A stretch of DNA of 8,598 nucleotides from CG2-30-40-21 sp043806395. GTDB taxonomy: Bacteria; UBA9089; CG2-30-40-21. Numbering within the stretch: position 1 is the stretch's first letter; each line of letters opens with the position of its first letter. Shown here piece by piece: positions 6,941 through 8,598 of this stretch. The stretch is from positions 1 through 8,598 of the forward strand of contig JAZDHC010000142.1 in assembly GCA_043806395.1 (NCBI GenBank). The letters are read 5' to 3'. Both the position numbers and the translations under genes were made by a program. The notes below the pieces were generated by a model. It made no database searches and was not told the DNA's origin. It saw only the letters and a program-made list of their open reading frames with translations.

Positions 6941-6947
6941 CCTCCTT
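6941..6947 (-). promoter_or_regulatory. Ribosome-binding site of dsrB
   Basis: AAGGAGG on the - strand, 7 bases before the ATG at 6933. It lies 16 bases from the end of the palindrome at 6964-7098, so translation of dsrB starts independently and is not coupled to dsrA. Confidence 0.85.
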
Positions 6948-6963
6948 AGATTAAATTGCAATA

Positions 6964-7098
6964 TTCACCGCAGAGACGCAGAGGCACAGAGAGAGAAAAA
7001 TTCGAGAATGTTCATAACATAACTATTTCAATTACAATACTAATAATTCTCTCTGTTATATCTGAGTATTCTCTGCGTCTCTGTGTCTCTGCGGTGAA
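6964..7098. repeat. CGCAGAGA-family palindromic repeat between dsrA and dsrB
   Basis: The outer ends TTCACCGCAGAGAC (6964-6977) and GTCTCTGCGGTGAA (7085-7098) pair perfectly; the arms continue inward to about 6994 and 7069 with a few mismatches. The AT-rich interior is longer (about 75 bases) than in copies 1 and 2, and holds another TTCTCTCTG stretch at 7047-7055 that could pair with the left arm. The element ends only 8 bases from the dsrA stop codon and fills most of the 173-base gap. Confidence 0.9.
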
Positions 7099-7106
7099 CA
7101 AATTAC

Positions 7107-8291
7107 TTATTCTTCCTCCAGATATTCCTCATAGAAGATATATGGATTATCTCTTGGTTGTAACACCATCTGTGGTGATGGTTTGAGACCTATCTGTTCG
7201 ATGAAATTTCCCAGACCAATCCGCTGGATACATTCACCAATCCTTTCTCTTGCTACCCCATGCTCATCCCAGAATTCCCATATGGTTGCAAGCAAATCCT
7301 TAAGCTCCTGATATGGTGGTTTCATTTCCATAAATGGAACGATAACAGAAGCAAGTTGAGCACCCTCAACAATCGGAGCCTTTGCACCAATAAGCAGTGT
7401 TGCCCCTTTTTCCTTACCAGGACTTAGTGCTTTTGGCATAACATTGATACAATGCATACACTTGACACAGTTTCTGTTATCAATTGCTAATTCTTTTCCG
7501 TCCCAGGACATACACTTGGATGGACATTTATTAACCACATATTTCTGAATATCAAAATCTGCATCTGCTGCATATCCCTTGACTGCTTCACTATCCATTT
7601 GAATATCATCTTTCCATGTACCAATAATAGAGAAATCAGATCTGGCGATTGAGGCAACACAATCATTTGGACAACCAGACATCTTAAACTTCCACTTATA
7701 AGGGAAGAATGGTCTGTGTAGCTCATCCTGATAGGACATGGTCAGGTCATAGGTAAGTGCCAGTGTGTCATAGCAGGCACACTCACACCTTGCTGGTCCA
7801 ACGCAACAGCTCGGTGTACGGACATCAGAGCCTGAACCACCCAAATCCCAGCCTTTCTCTGACAGCTCGGTAAATATGTCTTCAAGCTCACTTGTCTTTG
7901 TTCCAAGAAAAACCGTATCACCAGTAGAGCCATGAAAATTGGTCAGGCATGAGCCATGCTTTTCCCAGATATCCATCAACTCTCTCAAGGCATCAGCCGT
8001 GTAAAACCAACCTGATGGTTGATTAACACGAACCGTATGGAAATGAGCAATCTCTGGAATTTTGTCTGCAAGATCAGAATAACGGCCAATAATTCCGCCA
8101 CCATATCCCTTTACCCCAACAATCCCACCATGTTTCCAATGAGTCTTCTTTTCCTCATAAGAAAGCTCCAATTGCTCCAACAACCCTTGTGCCATCGGAC
8201 TCTTCTTGGCCGCTTTTTTGATCTCCGTAACAAAGCTTGGCCATGGTCCCTTTTCTAATTCATCCAAAAGAGGGCTTTTTGAATCAGACAT
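7107..8291 (-). CDS. dsrA: Dissimilatory sulfite reductase alpha subunit
   Basis: This is the structural partner of DsrB in siroheme sulfite reductase. From ATG 8291 the protein has 394 residues, compact compared with about 437 in Desulfovibrio vulgaris: a shorter N-terminal linker before LELSYEE, a shorter loop before the ferredoxin domain (about residues 238-250), and an end at NPYIFYEEYLEEE about 20 residues early. Siroheme-cluster ligands C163, C169, C207 and C211 have the recalled DsrA spacing (6, 38, 4). The ferredoxin domain has C256, C275, C278 and C281 (CVKCMHC). HWKHGGIVGV, HFHTVRV and CVASIARSDFSIIGTWKDDI are hallmark stretches. The frame is open to ATG 8354, but AAAGGAG 8 bases before 8291, the family-like start MSDSKSPLLDELEKGPWPSF, and a -10 box at 8334-8339 all favour 8291. 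It is the first gene of the dsr cluster. Confidence 0.98.
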   Translation of the reverse strand: MSDSKSPLLDELEKGPWPSFVTEIKKAAKKSPMAQGLLEQLELSYEEKKTHWKHGGIVGVKGYGGGIIGRYSDLADKIPEIAHFHTVRVNQPSGWFYTADALRELMDIWEKHGSCLTNFHGSTGDTVFLGTKTSELEDIFTELSEKGWDLGGSGSDVRTPSCCVGPARCECACYDTLALTYDLTMSYQDELHRPFFPYKWKFKMSGCPNDCVASIARSDFSIIGTWKDDIQMDSEAVKGYAADADFDIQKYVVNKCPSKCMSWDGKELAIDNRNCVKCMHCINVMPKALSPGKEKGATLLIGAKAPIVEGAQLASVIVPFMEMKPPYQELKDLLATIWEFWDEHGVARERIGECIQRIGLGNFIEQIGLKPSPQMVLQPRDNPYIFYEEYLEEE

Positions 8292-8299
8292 AATATCTT

Positions 8300-8306
8300 C
8301 TCCTTT
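8300..8306 (-). promoter_or_regulatory. Ribosome-binding site deciding the dsrA start
   Basis: AAAGGAG on the - strand lies 8 bases before ATG 8291. The alternative in-frame starts at 8324 (preceded by CCGCAAGTA) and 8354 (preceded by TAAAGGGA) are weaker, and both would fall at or upstream of the transcription start implied by the -10 box. Confidence 0.85.
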
Positions 8307-8333
8307 CTTAAGATTATCCGTCATTACTTGCGG

Positions 8334-8351
8334 ATTATAACTGTAACAGTT
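8334..8351 (-). promoter_or_regulatory. Probable dsrA -10 box with an abutting 13-base operator-like palindrome
   Basis: On the - strand TATAAT (8339 down to 8334) is a perfect sigma-70 -10 hexamer, which would start transcription near 8327 and give a leader of about 36 bases. It overlaps by one base AACTGTTACAGTT (8351 to 8339), a perfect palindrome with 6-base arms around one central base. At 17-base spacing the -35 position reads AAGGGA, a poor match; TTGAAA is present but 26 bases upstream. A weak -35 with a palindrome in the spacer is what one expects of a regulated promoter, but the regulator is unknown. Confidence 0.5.
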
Positions 8352-8375
8352 CACATTCCCTTTATTTTCAAAATT

Positions 8376-8498
8376 CCTGTCTCTTATCTAATTTTGTAAC
8401 TACTCAGATAAAGGAATTTGCCACACAAATTACACGAATGAACACGAATGAGAAAAGAATGGTTCTATCACGATTTGTGTGGGTAAATAAGAGATAGG
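8376..8498. repeat. Nested palindrome with CACGAAT-family core upstream of dsrA
   Basis: The inner stem is CCACACAAAT (8421-8430) with ATTTGTGTGG (8473-8482), perfect over 10 bases. Between them are two tandem copies of the ACACGAATG unit (8432-8450). An outer pair, 8376-8390 (CCTGTCTCTTATCTA) and 8484-8498 (TAAATAAGAGATAGG), matches at 13 of 15 positions and encloses the inner one asymmetrically. It lies upstream of the proposed dsrA promoter, so it may not be in the dsr mRNA. The core is related to the element between dsrB and dsrD. Confidence 0.75.
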
Positions 8499-8598
8499 TT
8501 TATCGCTTTCATTCCACACCAGAGTATGTCATCTGGAGGTATTTCTACTTCCATGTGCGGGGGTTAAATGTATACTTTGGAGTGGTTAAAGCGATAAA
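8499..8598 (+). other. Unidentified 100-base element bounded by an 11-bp inverted repeat, cut by the window end
   Basis: TTTATCGCTTT (8499-8509) and AAAGCGATAAA (8588-8598) are perfect reverse complements, and the right copy runs to the last base. Inside are two small stems, CCAGA/TCTGG (8519-8536) and GGAGGTA/TACTTCC (8535-8552, one G-U pair). One + frame is open from 8498 to the window end and reads like protein (for example WRYFYFHVRGLNVYFG), but a TAG lies immediately upstream and there is no ATG. It could be a miniature inverted-repeat element, the edge of an insertion sequence, or a fragment of a gene extending beyond the window. I cannot decide, and I recognise no family. The rest of 8292-8598 is covered by the dsrA promoter and nested palindrome. 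Confidence 0.35.

Noticed and set aside
6964..7098. Target-site duplication flanking the dsrA-dsrB element
   Set aside because: Short AAATT stretches occur on both sides but at unequal distance and in AT-rich DNA, so they are not a convincing duplication.
8292..8354. DsrA start at 8354 or 8324
   Set aside because: The proposed -10 box lies at 8334-8339, the best Shine-Dalgarno serves 8291, and DsrA family members begin near the MSDSKSPLLDELE stretch.

Overview
The window carries two anaerobic energy-metabolism loci that converge on each other. On the + strand are a full-length bacterial-type acetyl-CoA synthase (acsB, Wood-Ljungdahl pathway) and a zinc-dependent medium-chain dehydrogenase. 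On the - strand is a dissimilatory sulfite reductase cluster read in the order dsrA-dsrB-dsrD-dsrL-like. DsrD, the reductive-type look of DsrAB and AcsB together suggest a strictly anaerobic sulfate- or sulfite-reducing bacterium that fixes CO2 or oxidises acetate through the acetyl-CoA pathway. The taxon cannot be fixed from this window. The moderately low GC, the compact DsrA and DsrB, and the abundant CGCAGAGA-type palindromes suggest an environmental lineage rather than a classical Desulfovibrio; Omnitrophota or Nitrospirota relatives are only a guess.

Layout: 1-246 is a leader with two palindromic repeats; 247-2457 acsB; 2458-2575 a hairpin-rich gap; 2576-3532 the dehydrogenase; 3533-3681 a shared terminator between the convergent units. 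Then, on the - strand, come the dsrL-like gene (5364 to 3682), dsrD (5741 to 5496), dsrB (6933 to 5854) and dsrA (8291 to 7107). The last 307 bases (8292-8598) hold the probable dsrA promoter, a nested palindrome, and an unidentified element cut by the window edge.

How the genes work together: DsrAB reduces sulfite, DsrD is the known activator of DsrAB, and the DsrL-like iron-sulfur flavoprotein could connect NAD(P)H or ferredoxin electrons to DsrAB. AcsB makes or splits acetyl-CoA, so the two loci may be the electron-accepting and carbon branches of one metabolism. DsrC, the DsrMK complex, CO dehydrogenase and the corrinoid protein are not in the window.

The most unusual feature is not a gene. 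Every junction inside the dsr cluster, plus the acsB leader, is occupied by an imperfect or perfect palindrome whose arms are themselves tandem copies of an 8-10 base unit. There are three sequence families (GCAGAGAC, ACACGAAT and GTGATCGG), and those next to genes usually end 11-16 bases before a strong ribosome-binding site.
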